A stretch of DNA of 64,000 nucleotides from Trabulsiella odontotermitis (GTDB taxonomy: Bacteria; Pseudomonadota; Gammaproteobacteria; Enterobacterales; Enterobacteriaceae). Shown piece after piece: positions 1 through 9,286 of the stretch. Location of the stretch: assembly GCF_030053895.1 (NCBI RefSeq), contig NZ_CP125781.1, positions 2,604,001 to 2,668,000 on the forward strand, read 5' to 3'. The translations under genes were made by a program, and so were the position numbers. How positions within the stretch are numbered: the stretch's first letter is position 1; the number at the start of each line of letters is the position of its first letter. The notes under the pieces were generated by a model. That model was given only the letters and a program-made list of their open reading frames with translations, was not told where the DNA came from and did not search any database.

Positions 1-166
1 TCCAGATCCCCCCTATCCGCAGCGGTTTTGCTTTTTTACCACGGTAAAGTGTCCGGAAATCCGCAAAATGATAATTAAGCCCGACGCGAAGGCGGAAATT
101 CGTCTAAGGTTTTCAGATGGTTGATCCCAGCGGTCAGACTATTCAGCCTATGACAGGAGACTAACG

Positions 167-1867
167 ATGACGATATCTGCACTGCGCCGCCCGGAGGCTA
201 TCGCATTCGCGCTGCGGATGGCGCTCGGTGGTGCGCTTTTGAGCATGACAACCTTTTCAGCACTGGCGGAAGACGCGCCAGCCGCAGCACCGACGCAACC
301 GCCGGATATCCTGCTGGGGCCGCTGTTTAACGACATCCAGAGCGCCAAATTATTCCCCGATCAAAAAACCTTTGCCGATGCGATACCCAGGAGCGATCCG
401 CTGATGATCCTCGCGGATTACCGGATGCAAAAAAACCAGACCAGTTTTGACCTGCGCCATTTTGTCGAGGTGAACTTCACCCTGCCGCAAGAGAAAGAGA
501 AGTATGTGCCGCCGAAGGATCAGACCCTGCGCCAGCACATTGACGGATTATGGCCGGTGCTAACGCGAACCACCGACAGCGCCGAAAAATGGGATTCCCT
601 GCTGCCGTTGCCGAAGCCGTATGTGGTGCCCGGCGGGCGTTTTCGTGAAGTTTATTACTGGGACAGCTACTTCACCATGCTCGGCCTCGCGGAAAGCGAT
701 CACTGGGACAAGATCGAAGATATGGTCGACAACTTCGCCTATGAGCTGGATTCATGGGGCCATATTCCGAACGGCAACCGCAGTTACTATCTGAGCCGCT
801 CACAACCGCCCTTCTTCTCTCTGATGGTGGAACTGCTGGCAACGCATGACGGTGACGATGCGCTGAAGAAATACCTGCCGCAGATGGAAAAAGAGCATGC
901 CTACTGGATGGAAGGCGCCGATGCGCTGCAAGCGGGTCAGGCCAGCAAGCGCGTCGTCAAACTACAGGATGGATCGTTGCTCAACCGTTACTGGGACGAT
1001 CGCGATACCCCACGCCCGGAGTCGTGGCTGGATGATGTCAACACGGCGAAAAGCAATCCGAATCGCCCGGCCACCGATATCTACCGTGATCTGCGTTCGG
1101 CAGCCGCCTCTGGCTGGGATTTCAGCTCCCGCTGGATGGACAACCCACAACAGCTCGGCACCATTCGCACCACCAGCATCGTGCCTGTCGATCTCAACGC
1201 GCTGATGTTCAAAATGGAGAAAATGATCGCCGCTGCCAGCAAAGCCGCAGGTGATAACGACAAAGCCGCGCGTTATGAATCCCTCGCCAGCGCCCGCCAG
1301 AACGCGATGGAAAAAAACCTGTGGAATGAAAAAGAGGGCTGGTATGCCGATTACGATCTGAAAAGCCATAAGGTGCGTAATCAACTGACCGCCGCGGCCC
1401 TGTACCCGTTATTCGTTAATGCTGCGTCCCGCGAACGCGCCGCTAAAGTCGCCACTGCCGCCGAGCGCAATCTGCTGAAAGCGGGCGGTATCAGCACCAC
1501 CACGGTGAACAGTGGCCAGCAATGGGATGCGCCAAACGGCTGGGCGCCGCTGCAGTGGGTGGCGACAGAAGGTTTGCAGAATTACGGACAGGATAAAATC
1601 GCCATGGACGTCACCTGGCGCTTTCTGACCAACGTTCAGCATACGTATGATCGCGAGCAGAAGCTGGTTGAAAAATACGACATCACCACAACCGGAACCG
1701 GTGGTGGCGGCGGTGAATATCCGTTGCAGGACGGTTTCGGCTGGACCAATGGCGTAACGCTGAAAATGCTGGATCTGGTCTGTCCGAAAGCAAACCCGTG
1801 CGACAGCGTTCCGCAAACGCGCCCTGCGGCGCCAGCGGAAAAACAGGCTGCCGCCGCAACACAATAA
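167..1867 (+). CDS. treA: Periplasmic trehalase TreA
   Basis: Hydrolyses alpha,alpha-trehalose to two glucoses in the periplasm (glycoside hydrolase family 37). The 566-residue protein has a signal peptide with likely cleavage after Ala-Leu-Ala near residue 34. Both trehalase signatures are present: PGGRFREVYYWDSYF at 155-169 and QWDAPNGWAPLQW at 452-464, followed by the glycine-rich GGGGGEYPLQDGFGW segment that carries the family catalytic glutamate. The ATG is preceded by an AGGAG-type site. As in E. coli, it is convergent with ymgE and shares a hairpin with it. In E. coli treA is induced by osmotic and stationary-phase stress; no such promoter was resolved here in bases 1-166. Confidence 0.97.
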   Translation: MTISALRRPEAIAFALRMALGGALLSMTTFSALAEDAPAAAPTQPPDILLGPLFNDIQSAKLFPDQKTFADAIPRSDPLMILADYRMQKNQTSFDLRHFVEVNFTLPQEKEKYVPPKDQTLRQHIDGLWPVLTRTTDSAEKWDSLLPLPKPYVVPGGRFREVYYWDSYFTMLGLAESDHWDKIEDMVDNFAYELDSWGHIPNGNRSYYLSRSQPPFFSLMVELLATHDGDDALKKYLPQMEKEHAYWMEGADALQAGQASKRVVKLQDGSLLNRYWDDRDTPRPESWLDDVNTAKSNPNRPATDIYRDLRSAAASGWDFSSRWMDNPQQLGTIRTTSIVPVDLNALMFKMEKMIAAASKAAGDNDKAARYESLASARQNAMEKNLWNEKEGWYADYDLKSHKVRNQLTAAALYPLFVNAASRERAAKVATAAERNLLKAGGISTTTVNSGQQWDAPNGWAPLQWVATEGLQNYGQDKIAMDVTWRFLTNVQHTYDREQKLVEKYDITTTGTGGGGGEYPLQDGFGWTNGVTLKMLDLVCPKANPCDSVPQTRPAAPAEKQAAAATQ

Positions 1868-1875
1868 CCCTATAA

Positions 1876-1900
1876 AACGGGCAGCCACTGGCTGCCCGTT
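1876..1900. terminator. Hairpin between convergent treA and ymgE
   Basis: Ten- to eleven-bp GC-rich stem (AACGGGCAGCC pairing with GGCTGCCCGTT) with a three- to five-base loop. The minus strand continues into TTTTAT, so it best serves ymgE, but it lies just after the treA stop and probably ends both transcripts. Confidence 0.8.
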
Positions 1901-1914
1901 CGCCTTCATTCTGA

Positions 1915-2169
1915 TTATTCCCGCCGTAGCAGCCGGAACACCAGCAAAACGACAATGGAGCCAACGACGGCCACCAGGAAGCTTTGCAGATTAAAGCCTG
2001 TGATGCTGCCTCCGATACCGAACATGGTCGCTAACCAGCCACCCACCACCGCACCGACGATCCCGAGAATGCAGGTGAGAATGAATCCCCCTCCATCCCG
2101 CCCCGGCATAATCAGTTTAGCGATGACCCCCGCGATGAGTCCGAACACGATCCAGGTAATAATGCCCAT
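1915..2169 (-). CDS. ymgE: GlsB/YeaQ/YmgE family small membrane protein
   Basis: An 84-residue hydrophobic protein with about three membrane segments and the family GRDGGGF motif after the first, ending in a basic RLLRRE tail. It aligns along its whole length with E. coli YmgE (transglycosylase-associated family), whose function is not established. The ATG at 2169 is preferred over an in-frame GTG at 2178 because a GGAGG site lies nine bases upstream of it and it gives the E. coli length. It sits next to treA, as in E. coli. Confidence 0.9.
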   Translation of the reverse strand: MGIITWIVFGLIAGVIAKLIMPGRDGGGFILTCILGIVGAVVGGWLATMFGIGGSITGFNLQSFLVAVVGSIVVLLVFRLLRRE

Positions 2170-2308
2170 GATAACCACCTCCAGGAAAAAACCGTCCAGA
2201 TGCAGGTCAAAATCCCCTGCCTCAATGGTTCAAGTATAGGTAATTGCACTGGAATATCCCGCCAGCGGCGTTTTTTTTATTGAATTTCACTTTTTTCACT
2301 TATTTGCC

Positions 2309-2335
2309 TTAAGTTCTTCCGGCGGGTGCCGATAA
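2309..2335 (+). promoter_or_regulatory. FliA (sigma-28) class III flagellar promoter of ycgR
   Basis: TTAAGTTC at 2309-2316, an 11-base spacer, then GCCGATAA at 2328-2335. The known sigma-28 consensus is TAAAGTTT-N11-GCCGATAA, so the -10 is exact and the -35 near-exact. E. coli ycgR is a known FliA-dependent gene. Implies the organism is, or recently was, flagellated. Confidence 0.9.
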
Positions 2336-2369
2336 CGATGCGAGAATCTGTCATCTGGAGCGATTTGGT

Positions 2370-3101
2370 GTGAGTCATTACAACGAGCAATTCCTGAAAG
2401 TGAGTCCGCTGGCAGTATTAAATGTCCTTCGCGATCTGCATAAAGATCAGGTCCCGCTCCGCGTCTCCTGGGCCTCCGGTCAGTTCATCAGCCGCATTCT
2501 GTCGGTCACCGCGGAACAGCTGATTATTGACTTCGGCAGTCAGGAACAGGAAAACCTGGCGGCACAGCACGCGGAAAATTTCCTGATTGATGCGGAAACC
2601 AAAGGGGCGAAAGTCGAATTTACCCTGCCAAAACTTGAGGCCATCGATTACCTGTCACTCCCGGCGTTCGCCGCCCCCGTACCGCCATCGTTGTGGTTTG
2701 TGCAGCGCAGAGAATTCTTTCGTATTGCGGCGCCTCTGCAGCCGGTTTATCTCTGCACGGCACGACTCCCGGATAACAGCGAATTTCGCTGCCGTCTGTG
2801 CGACCTGTCGCTCGGCGGAATGGGGGCATTACTGGAAGGCAAAACCACAACCGGTCTGCAGGTTGGCATGCAGATCCCGCAACTGGCGCTGGATATGGGG
2901 GACTGGGGGAAATTTCAGTTTGATGCGCAGTTGATTGCCATCACCGAGCGTAAAGTGGTCGACGGCAAAAACGAAACCATCACCACCCCGCGCCTGAGTT
3001 TTCGCTTTCTGAACGTCAACCCGGCGGCGGAGCGCACGCTCCAGCGCATTATCTTCGCCCTGGAGCGCGAGGCGCGCGAACGCGCCAGCAAAGTGCTTTA
3101 A
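2370..3101 (+). CDS. ycgR: Flagellar brake protein YcgR
   Basis: Cyclic-di-GMP receptor that binds the flagellar motor and slows swimming when c-di-GMP is high. The 243-residue protein has an N-terminal YcgR domain (about 1-108) and a C-terminal PilZ domain with both ligand motifs: RREFFR at 113-118 and DLSLGG at 145-150. The start is a GTG (MSHYNEQF), matching the E. coli start, with a CTGGAG site upstream. A FliA promoter lies directly upstream. The stop codon abuts the stop of convergent emtA with no base between them. Confidence 0.97.
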   Translation: MSHYNEQFLKVSPLAVLNVLRDLHKDQVPLRVSWASGQFISRILSVTAEQLIIDFGSQEQENLAAQHAENFLIDAETKGAKVEFTLPKLEAIDYLSLPAFAAPVPPSLWFVQRREFFRIAAPLQPVYLCTARLPDNSEFRCRLCDLSLGGMGALLEGKTTTGLQVGMQIPQLALDMGDWGKFQFDAQLIAITERKVVDGKNETITTPRLSFRFLNVNPAAERTLQRIIFALEREARERASKVL

Positions 3102-3713
3102 CTACATTGCATCCATCGCCTGCTGGACTTTCCAGATATAGCGAGGCGCCTGCGGCGCGGGGTGATTTTTGACAACGTGTTCAAAAAACTCATCCGCGTC
3201 GAGATCGTTAATCTCATCAATCGCGTCTTTGCGATCGGACGAGAATGTCCGCAGCAGCGCGCCCGCGCCATTAACATACGACACCACCAGCGCGTACTGC
3301 ATCACTTCCGGGTCTTTAATGCCCGCCAGCACGCCATGTTCCAGAATGCTCAGGTAAGCGGTACCCATTGAGATATTACGTTCCGGGTTTTTCAGCTCAC
3401 TGGTCGACGGTTGCCCTTTCCAGCCCATATAGCGGTAGACTTCACGCCCGGCGGTGGAGGCTTTTAATTGCATCAGCCCCACGGCGTTGGATTTACTCAC
3501 CAGTTCCGGGTTGCCGCCCGACTCCACAGCAATAATCGCCGTAATAAGACGCGGGCTGACGCCCCAGGCCGCACCAGCTTTTTCGCTGATCGGCATCCAT
3601 TGCATCGCCCGTTTTACCGGCGCTTCAGCGTTCCACGGGGGATTGCGGTAATCCTGCTTTGAGCTACATCCGGCAAGCAAGACAAATAAAAAAACGACCC
3701 ATCTCAATTTCAC
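3102..3713 (-). CDS. emtA: Endo-type membrane-bound lytic transglycosylase A
   Basis: Outer-membrane lipoprotein that cleaves glycan strands of murein endolytically (SLT family, also called MltE). In 203 residues there is a lipoprotein signal ending in LAGC with Cys16 as the lipidated residue, then an SLT fold whose catalytic glutamate is Glu64 in AVESGGNP, followed by the family GLMQLKAS motif at about 79-86. It lies between ycgR and ldcA as in E. coli. Transcribed away from ldcA, so the 93-bp gap between them carries both start regions. Confidence 0.95.
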   Translation of the reverse strand: MKLRWVVFLFVLLAGCSSKQDYRNPPWNAEAPVKRAMQWMPISEKAGAAWGVSPRLITAIIAVESGGNPELVSKSNAVGLMQLKASTAGREVYRYMGWKGQPSTSELKNPERNISMGTAYLSILEHGVLAGIKDPEVMQYALVVSYVNGAGALLRTFSSDRKDAIDEINDLDADEFFEHVVKNHPAPQAPRYIWKVQQAMDAM

Positions 3714-3806
3714 GCATCTATCCTTTTAGCTGAAGTGTGCCGCTGAAGGTGACAACGACCGGTTCAGGCGGCATGATACCTTTTTCATTGTATGCAAGGA
3801 ATTAGC

Positions 3807-4727
3807 ATGAGTCTGTTTCATCTGATCGCCCCTTCCGGTTACTGCATTAACCAGACGGCTGCCGCGCGTGGCGTAACGCGCCTGGAGCAGGCCGGACATC
3901 GGGTGGAGCATCAGCAGGTTATTCCTCGCCGCGACCAGCGTTTTGCCGGTACTGACGCTGAGCGTCTCAATGATATCAACGCCCTCGCCACGCTGGCGGG
4001 CAAAAACCGTATTGTGCTGGCGGTACGTGGCGGCTATGGCGCGAGCCGCCTGCTGGAAGCAATCGACTGGCCCGCGCTTATCGCGCGTCAGCAACGGGAT
4101 CCGCTGCTTATCTGCGGTCACAGCGATTTCACTGTGATACAGATGGGACTGCTGGCGCTCGGCAACGTCATAACCTTCAGCGGGCCGATGCTGGCGGGCA
4201 ATTTTGGTGCGGAATCGGTCAATGACTTTACCGAACACCATTTCTGGCAGGCGCTGAAAAATCCGTCGTTCACCCTTGAATGGGCCGGTGACGGGCCGCA
4301 GTGCCGGGTGGAAGGCACCGTGTGGGGCGGCAATCTGGCGATGTTTAATACGCTTCTCGGTACGCCGTGGATGCCGGACATTCGCGACGGCATTCTGGTG
4401 CTGGAAGATATCAACGAGCATCCGTTCCGCGTCGAGCGTCTGCTGTTGCAGTTACTGCATGCGGGGATCCTGTCCTGCCAGCGCGCGCTGATCCTCGGCA
4501 GTTTTAGCGGTGCAGAGCCCAATGATTACGACAACGGCTACAGCCTGGAAACCATGTTCCATTATCTTCGTTCGCGGCTGGATATCCCGGTGATTACCGG
4601 TCTGGACTTTGGCCATGAAGCGCGGACGGTGACGTTACCGCTTGGGGCGCAGGGCAAACTGGTCAATACCGCTGCGTCCACCACGCTGACGCTCTCCGGT
4701 CATCCGGTGCTGTCAGAAGAAAAATAA
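3807..4727 (+). CDS. ldcA: L,D-carboxypeptidase A (murein tetrapeptide carboxypeptidase)
   Basis: Cytoplasmic serine peptidase of family S66 that removes the terminal D-alanine from recycled murein tetrapeptides so the tripeptide can be reused. Counting from MSLF, the catalytic triad residues fall at Ser106 (CGHSDF), Glu200 (VLEDINEHPF) and His270 (DFGHE), the same numbers as in E. coli. The ATG at 3807 has an AAGGA site and matches the E. coli N-terminus; an upstream in-frame ATG at 3792 is less likely. Divergent from emtA, another peptidoglycan enzyme. Confidence 0.95.
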   Translation: MSLFHLIAPSGYCINQTAAARGVTRLEQAGHRVEHQQVIPRRDQRFAGTDAERLNDINALATLAGKNRIVLAVRGGYGASRLLEAIDWPALIARQQRDPLLICGHSDFTVIQMGLLALGNVITFSGPMLAGNFGAESVNDFTEHHFWQALKNPSFTLEWAGDGPQCRVEGTVWGGNLAMFNTLLGTPWMPDIRDGILVLEDINEHPFRVERLLLQLLHAGILSCQRALILGSFSGAEPNDYDNGYSLETMFHYLRSRLDIPVITGLDFGHEARTVTLPLGAQGKLVNTAASTTLTLSGHPVLSEEK

Positions 4728-4814
4728 ATTCATAGCTCTTATTAGACCATTGTTCATGCATAAATATGATAACGTTTTGTAACGCACATCATGCTGTAGA
4801 GGAGATCGTGAACA

Positions 4815-6548
4815 TTGGACGCTGGGGCGGTTATTAGTCTGTTTATTCTGGGTTCTGTTTTAGTAACCTGTAGTATTTTATTAAGTTCATTTTCTTCACG
4901 TCTCGGTATCCCGATTCTGGTTATCTTTCTGGCGATTGGCATGCTGGCCGGTGTTGATGGCATCGGCGGCATCCCTTTCGACAACTACCCCTTCTCGTAC
5001 ATGATCAGTAACCTCGCGCTGGCAGTGATCCTGCTGGACGGCGGGATGCGCACCCAGGCCAGTTCGTTTCGCGTCGCCCTTGGCCCGGCGCTGTCGCTGG
5101 CGACGGTAGGCGTACTGATCACCTCCGGGCTGACCGGCATGATGGCGGCATGGCTGTTCCACCTGAATCTGATTGAAGGGTTGCTGATTGGCGCGATCGT
5201 TGGCTCCACTGATGCTGCGGCAGTATTTTCCCTGCTCGGCGGCAAAGGGCTTAACGAACGTGTGGGTTCGACGCTGGAGATTGAATCCGGCAGTAACGAC
5301 CCGATGGCGGTGTTTCTGACCATCACGCTGATTGAGATGATCCAGCAGCATGAGGCCGGGCTGAGCTGGCTGTTTGTCGCGCATCTGCTGCAGCAATTCG
5401 GGCTGGGTATTCTGATTGGTCTGGCTGGCGGTTATCTGCTATTGCAGATGATTAACCGCATCGCCCTGCCCGCCGGGCTCTATCCGCTGCTGGCGCTGAG
5501 CGGCGGGATCATGATTTTCGCCATCACCACCTCAATTAATGGCAGCGGCATTCTGGCGATTTATCTGTGCGGTTTCCTGCTGGGCAACCGGCCCATTCGT
5601 AACCGCCACGCTATCCTGCAAAACTTCGACGGACTGGCCTGGCTGGCGCAAATCGGCATGTTCCTGGTGCTGGGTCTGCTGGTGAACCCGTCTGATCTGC
5701 TGCCGATTGCTGTTCCGGCGTTGATCCTCTCCGCATGGATGATTTTCTTCGCCCGCCCGCTGTCAGTGTTTGCCGGGCTATTGCCGTTCCGTGGTTTTAA
5801 CCTGCGCGAACGTATTTTTATCAGTTGGGTTGGCCTGCGCGGCGCGGTGCCGATTATTCTGGCGGTATTCCCGATGATGGCGGGGCTGGATAACGCCCGT
5901 CTGTTCTTCAATGTGGCGTTCTTCGTGGTGCTGGTGTCGCTGTTGCTGCAGGGCACATCGCTCTCCTGGGCGGCGAAAAAAGCCAAAGTGGTGGTGCCGC
6001 CAGTGGGCTGGCCTATCTCCCGCGTCGGGCTGGATATTCACCCGAACAATCCGTGGGAGCAGTTTGTTTACCAGCTCAGCGCAGACAAATGGTGCGTGGG
6101 CGCGGCGCTCCGCGACCTGCATATGCCGCCGGAAACCCGCATTGCAGCACTGTTTCGCGACAATGTTCTGCTGCACCCGACCGGCAGCACGCGGTTGCGG
6201 GAAAACGATATTCTCTGCGTGATTGGCCGGGAGCATGATTTACCCGCGCTCGGCAAACTGTTCAGCCAGGCGCCGCCGGTGGCGCTGGACCAGCGTTTCT
6301 TCGGTGATTTCATCCTCGAAGCGACGGCAAAATTTGCCGATGTGGCACTGATTTACGGTCTGGATGGCGGTGAAGAGTTTCGCGACAACCAGCAGTCGCT
6401 GGGTGATCTGATCCAGCATCTGCTCGGCGCGGCACCGGTTGTCGGTGACCAGGTGGAGTTCGCCGGGATGATCTGGACGGTGGCGGAGAAAGAAGATAAC
6501 GCGGTACGCAAAGTGGGTGTCCGCGTCGCGAATGAAGAAACTGAGTGA
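4815..6548 (+). CDS. cvrA: K(+)/H(+) antiporter NhaP2-type (CvrA)
   Basis: Inner-membrane CPA1 family antiporter, 577 residues. About twelve membrane segments occupy residues 1-395, including GSTDAAAVFSLL and ESGSNDPMA, typical of the cation-binding core. A cytoplasmic RCK/TrkA-C-type regulatory region follows (from about 400, with ENDILCVIGREHDLPALGKL). The start is TTG, as in E. coli, giving MDAGAVISLF, with GAGGAGAT upstream. Named for cell-volume regulation at low osmolarity in E. coli; exact ion specificity here is inferred from the family. Followed by a REP-type hairpin. Confidence 0.95.
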   Translation: MDAGAVISLFILGSVLVTCSILLSSFSSRLGIPILVIFLAIGMLAGVDGIGGIPFDNYPFSYMISNLALAVILLDGGMRTQASSFRVALGPALSLATVGVLITSGLTGMMAAWLFHLNLIEGLLIGAIVGSTDAAAVFSLLGGKGLNERVGSTLEIESGSNDPMAVFLTITLIEMIQQHEAGLSWLFVAHLLQQFGLGILIGLAGGYLLLQMINRIALPAGLYPLLALSGGIMIFAITTSINGSGILAIYLCGFLLGNRPIRNRHAILQNFDGLAWLAQIGMFLVLGLLVNPSDLLPIAVPALILSAWMIFFARPLSVFAGLLPFRGFNLRERIFISWVGLRGAVPIILAVFPMMAGLDNARLFFNVAFFVVLVSLLLQGTSLSWAAKKAKVVVPPVGWPISRVGLDIHPNNPWEQFVYQLSADKWCVGAALRDLHMPPETRIAALFRDNVLLHPTGSTRLRENDILCVIGREHDLPALGKLFSQAPPVALDQRFFGDFILEATAKFADVALIYGLDGGEEFRDNQQSLGDLIQHLLGAAPVVGDQVEFAGMIWTVAEKEDNAVRKVGVRVANEETE

Positions 6549-6555
6549 GTCGCAG

Positions 6556-6581
6556 GCCGGGTAGGCGTAGCGCCACCCGGC
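6556..6581. repeat. REP-type palindrome between cvrA and dadX
   Basis: Imperfect palindrome GCCGGGTAGGCG-TAG-CGCCACCCGGC with an internal mismatch, lying between two convergent genes, which is the usual setting and form of enterobacterial REP elements. It may stabilise the 3' ends of both messages. Confidence 0.75.
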
Positions 6582-6587
6582 ACAACG

Positions 6588-7658
6588 TTACACCGTCACA
6601 ACTGGCACTCTCGGTGCCAGCGCGCACATCAGTTCATAGCCAACCGTTCCGCAGGCCGCGGCTACATCATCAATCTTAATCTCTTTGCCCCACAGCTCGA
6701 CCGACGTACCGATCCCCGCCTGCGGACATGGCGTTAAATCGACCGCCAGCATATCCATCGACACAGTGCCGACAATACCCGTGCGCACGCCGTCCACCAG
6801 CACCGGTGTACCGTCCGGGGCATGGCGCGGATAACCATCCGCATAGCCACAGGCGACGATGCCAATACGCTGCTCCTGCGCTGCCTGGTAACGCTGGCCG
6901 TAACCGACGCCCTCGCCCGGTTTCAGGTTCTGCACGGCGATGATTTCGCTGCTGAGCGTCATTACCGGCTTCAGGCCGCTGTTGGCGATGTCCTGCCACT
7001 GGCCCGACGGCGAGGCGCCGTACAGCACGATCCCCGGGCGCACCCAGTCATAATGCGCTTCCGGGTGCCACATCGTGGCGGCAGAGTTTGACAGTGAACG
7101 GGCGCATTCCAGCCCTTCTGCCGCCTGCTCCACACGCGCCATGGCCTCCACAATGCCGTCCGGGCGTTCAGCTACCGCAAAGTGCGACATCAGTGTCATT
7201 TCACCGACGCCAGGCAATGCGCGTAGTTGCTGCCAGACGGTGTGAAGACGATCCGGCGCAAAGCCCAGCCGGTTCATGCCGCTGTTCACTTTGACGTAAA
7301 CGTCCAGCGGCGCATTGAGACGGGCATTCTGAATGGCTTTGATTTGCCAGTTACTGTGAATACTGGTGGTCAGCCGGTACTTGTCGAACAGTTCCAGTTC
7401 ATCGGCATGGAAGAAGCCTTCCAGCAACAGGATCGGTCCTTTCCAGCCGCGCTCACGCAGCATGATCGCCTCTTCGAGATTCAGTAAGGCAAAACCATCT
7501 GTGCTGTTTAATGCGCTCCAGATACGTTCCAGACCGTGACCATAGGCATTGGCTTTTACCACCGACCACACCCGCGACTGAGGGGCGGCACGGCGGATAA
7601 TGTTCAGGTTCTGACGCAGTGCCTGCAAATCAATGCTGGCCTGTACAGGACGAGACAT
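6588..7658 (-). CDS. dadX: Catabolic alanine racemase DadX
   Basis: PLP-dependent fold-type III racemase that converts L-alanine to D-alanine for oxidation by DadA. The 356 residues carry the PLP lysine Lys35 in VVKANAYGHG and the second-base region GVGYGQRY around 245-255. Encoded nine bases after the dadA stop, so it is the second gene of a dadAX operon. Distinct from the biosynthetic racemase Alr by this context. Confidence 0.96.
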   Translation of the reverse strand: MSRPVQASIDLQALRQNLNIIRRAAPQSRVWSVVKANAYGHGLERIWSALNSTDGFALLNLEEAIMLRERGWKGPILLLEGFFHADELELFDKYRLTTSIHSNWQIKAIQNARLNAPLDVYVKVNSGMNRLGFAPDRLHTVWQQLRALPGVGEMTLMSHFAVAERPDGIVEAMARVEQAAEGLECARSLSNSAATMWHPEAHYDWVRPGIVLYGASPSGQWQDIANSGLKPVMTLSSEIIAVQNLKPGEGVGYGQRYQAAQEQRIGIVACGYADGYPRHAPDGTPVLVDGVRTGIVGTVSMDMLAVDLTPCPQAGIGTSVELWGKEIKIDDVAAACGTVGYELMCALAPRVPVVTV

Positions 7659-7667
7659 GACGGCTCC

Positions 7668-8966
7668 TTATTGATGTGCACCATGCAAATGTTGCGCGCG
7701 GGACGGCGTAAAGCCAGCCTGATAACGGGCCACGCTCAGGTCATCAAACGGGATCGCTGGCGTACGCCCGGAGATCAAATCGCTGATGAGCTGGCCAGAG
7801 CCGCAGGCCATCGTCCAGCCCAGCGTGCCGTGTCCGGTATTCAGCCACAGGTTTTTGTACGGCGTGCGACCGACGACTGGCGTACCGTCCGGGGTCATCG
7901 GACGTAATCCGGTCCAGAACGTCGCTTCTTCCACCACGCCGCCGCGCGGGAACAGGTCACGCACCACCATTTCCAGCGTTTCACGGCGTTGCTGCAACAG
8001 ATCAGTATTAAAGCCGACAATCTCCGCCATCCCGCCGACACGAATGCGCTGGTCAAAACGAGTGATGGCGATTTTGTAGGTTTCATCAAGGATAGTCGAC
8101 ACCGGCGCGCCGTCGTCATCTTTGACCGGAATGGTCAGCGAATACCCCTTCAGCGGATAAACCGGAATATCCACCACGCCTTTCAGCATCGAGGTGGAGT
8201 ACGAACCAAGCGCCAGCACAAACGCGTCCGCTTTGAACAGCTCGTCACCGCACTGCACGCCGTGGATCTGGTCGCCGTCGTACAGTAAGCGGTCAATCGG
8301 CGTATTAAAGCGGAATTTCACTCCCGCCTGCTCCGCTAGTTTCGCCAGTCGCTGTGTAAAGAGCTGGCAGTCGCCGGTTTCATCGTTCGGCAGACGCAGA
8401 CCGCCGGTCAGTTTATGCGCCACTTCTGCCAGCGCAGGCTCAACCTCCGCCAGACGGTTCGCCTCCAGCAACTGATACGGCACGCCAGCGTCTTCCAGTA
8501 CCGCGATATCGCGGGTGGCGTTTTCAAACTGTTGTTCGGTACGGAAAAGCTGTAGCGTGCCGCCCTGGCGACCTTCGTACTCGATCCCGGTGGATTCACG
8601 CAGGGCTTTCAGGCAGTCACGGCTGTACTCTGCCAGCCGCACCATCCGGCCTTTGTTCTCCATGTAATGGCGCGTGTCGCAGTTACGCAGCATCTGCCAC
8701 ATCCACTTGAGCTGGAATTGCGTTCCATCGAGGCTAATCGCCAGCGGCGCATGACGCTGGAACATCCATTTGATCGCCTTCAGCGGCACGCCCGGCGCCG
8801 CCCAGGGCGCAGCATAGCCCGGGGAAATTTGCCCGGCGTTTGCGGCGCTGGTTTCCAGCGCCGGCCCGGCTTCACGGTCAATGACCGTCACATCATGTCC
8901 TGCCTGGCTCAAATACCAGGCGCTGGTCACGCCGACAACGCCACTTCCCAGTATGACAACACGCAT
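7668..8966 (-). CDS. dadA: D-amino acid dehydrogenase small subunit DadA
   Basis: Membrane-associated FAD enzyme that oxidises D-alanine and other D-amino acids to 2-oxo acids, passing electrons to the respiratory chain. The 432-residue protein (E. coli length) opens with the FAD-binding motif GSGVVG at residues 7-12 and ends with PSRAQHLHGAHQ. The ATG at 8966 matches the E. coli start; an in-frame extension to 8993 is not supported. First gene of dadAX; a CRP-type palindrome lies about 90 bases upstream, consistent with the catabolite and Lrp control known in E. coli. Confidence 0.96.
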   Translation of the reverse strand: MRVVILGSGVVGVTSAWYLSQAGHDVTVIDREAGPALETSAANAGQISPGYAAPWAAPGVPLKAIKWMFQRHAPLAISLDGTQFQLKWMWQMLRNCDTRHYMENKGRMVRLAEYSRDCLKALRESTGIEYEGRQGGTLQLFRTEQQFENATRDIAVLEDAGVPYQLLEANRLAEVEPALAEVAHKLTGGLRLPNDETGDCQLFTQRLAKLAEQAGVKFRFNTPIDRLLYDGDQIHGVQCGDELFKADAFVLALGSYSTSMLKGVVDIPVYPLKGYSLTIPVKDDDGAPVSTILDETYKIAITRFDQRIRVGGMAEIVGFNTDLLQQRRETLEMVVRDLFPRGGVVEEATFWTGLRPMTPDGTPVVGRTPYKNLWLNTGHGTLGWTMACGSGQLISDLISGRTPAIPFDDLSVARYQAGFTPSRAQHLHGAHQ

Positions 8967-9286
8967 AGCCACTCCATCTGTGCAAAAGAACAATCATCTA
9001 ATTACAAATTGATAACGCAGATGAAAATATTATTCAACATATGCTTTTTTTATGGTGACTTGTCTCACACTGCGCCCCGCCAGCCGGGTGATACGAGATT
9101 TAGAATCTCCTGCTGTGCGCTAAATTTACTCAGCGAAAAATTCTGTGCAATCCCTTTTTCCTCGCCATTGTCATGGAAAAATCGCAAAGAAAAAATTTCC
9201 CTTGCCCTGTGGTTTATGACGCGGTGTTCTATGCTTGAAAAGAGGCTCTCCAGACAGAGAGGGCCGCCAACAATGAGGGCGCGCTA
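8967..9286. other. Divergent control region dadA / ycgB
   Basis: No gene is seen. It is A+T-rich near dadA (9000-9055), which would suit Lrp, and holds one good CRP-type palindrome. The right half leads into ycgB, whose start is preceded by GAGGG. The in-frame ORF reading rightwards from 8667 through here is antisense to dadA and not supported. Confidence 0.5.
9051..9072. promoter_or_regulatory. Putative CRP-binding site upstream of dadA
   Basis: GGTGA at 9054-9058, six bases, then TCACA at 9065-9069, against the known CRP core TGTGA-N6-TCACA: one mismatch in ten. E. coli dadAX is catabolite-regulated, which supports the reading. Binding itself is inference. Confidence 0.6.
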
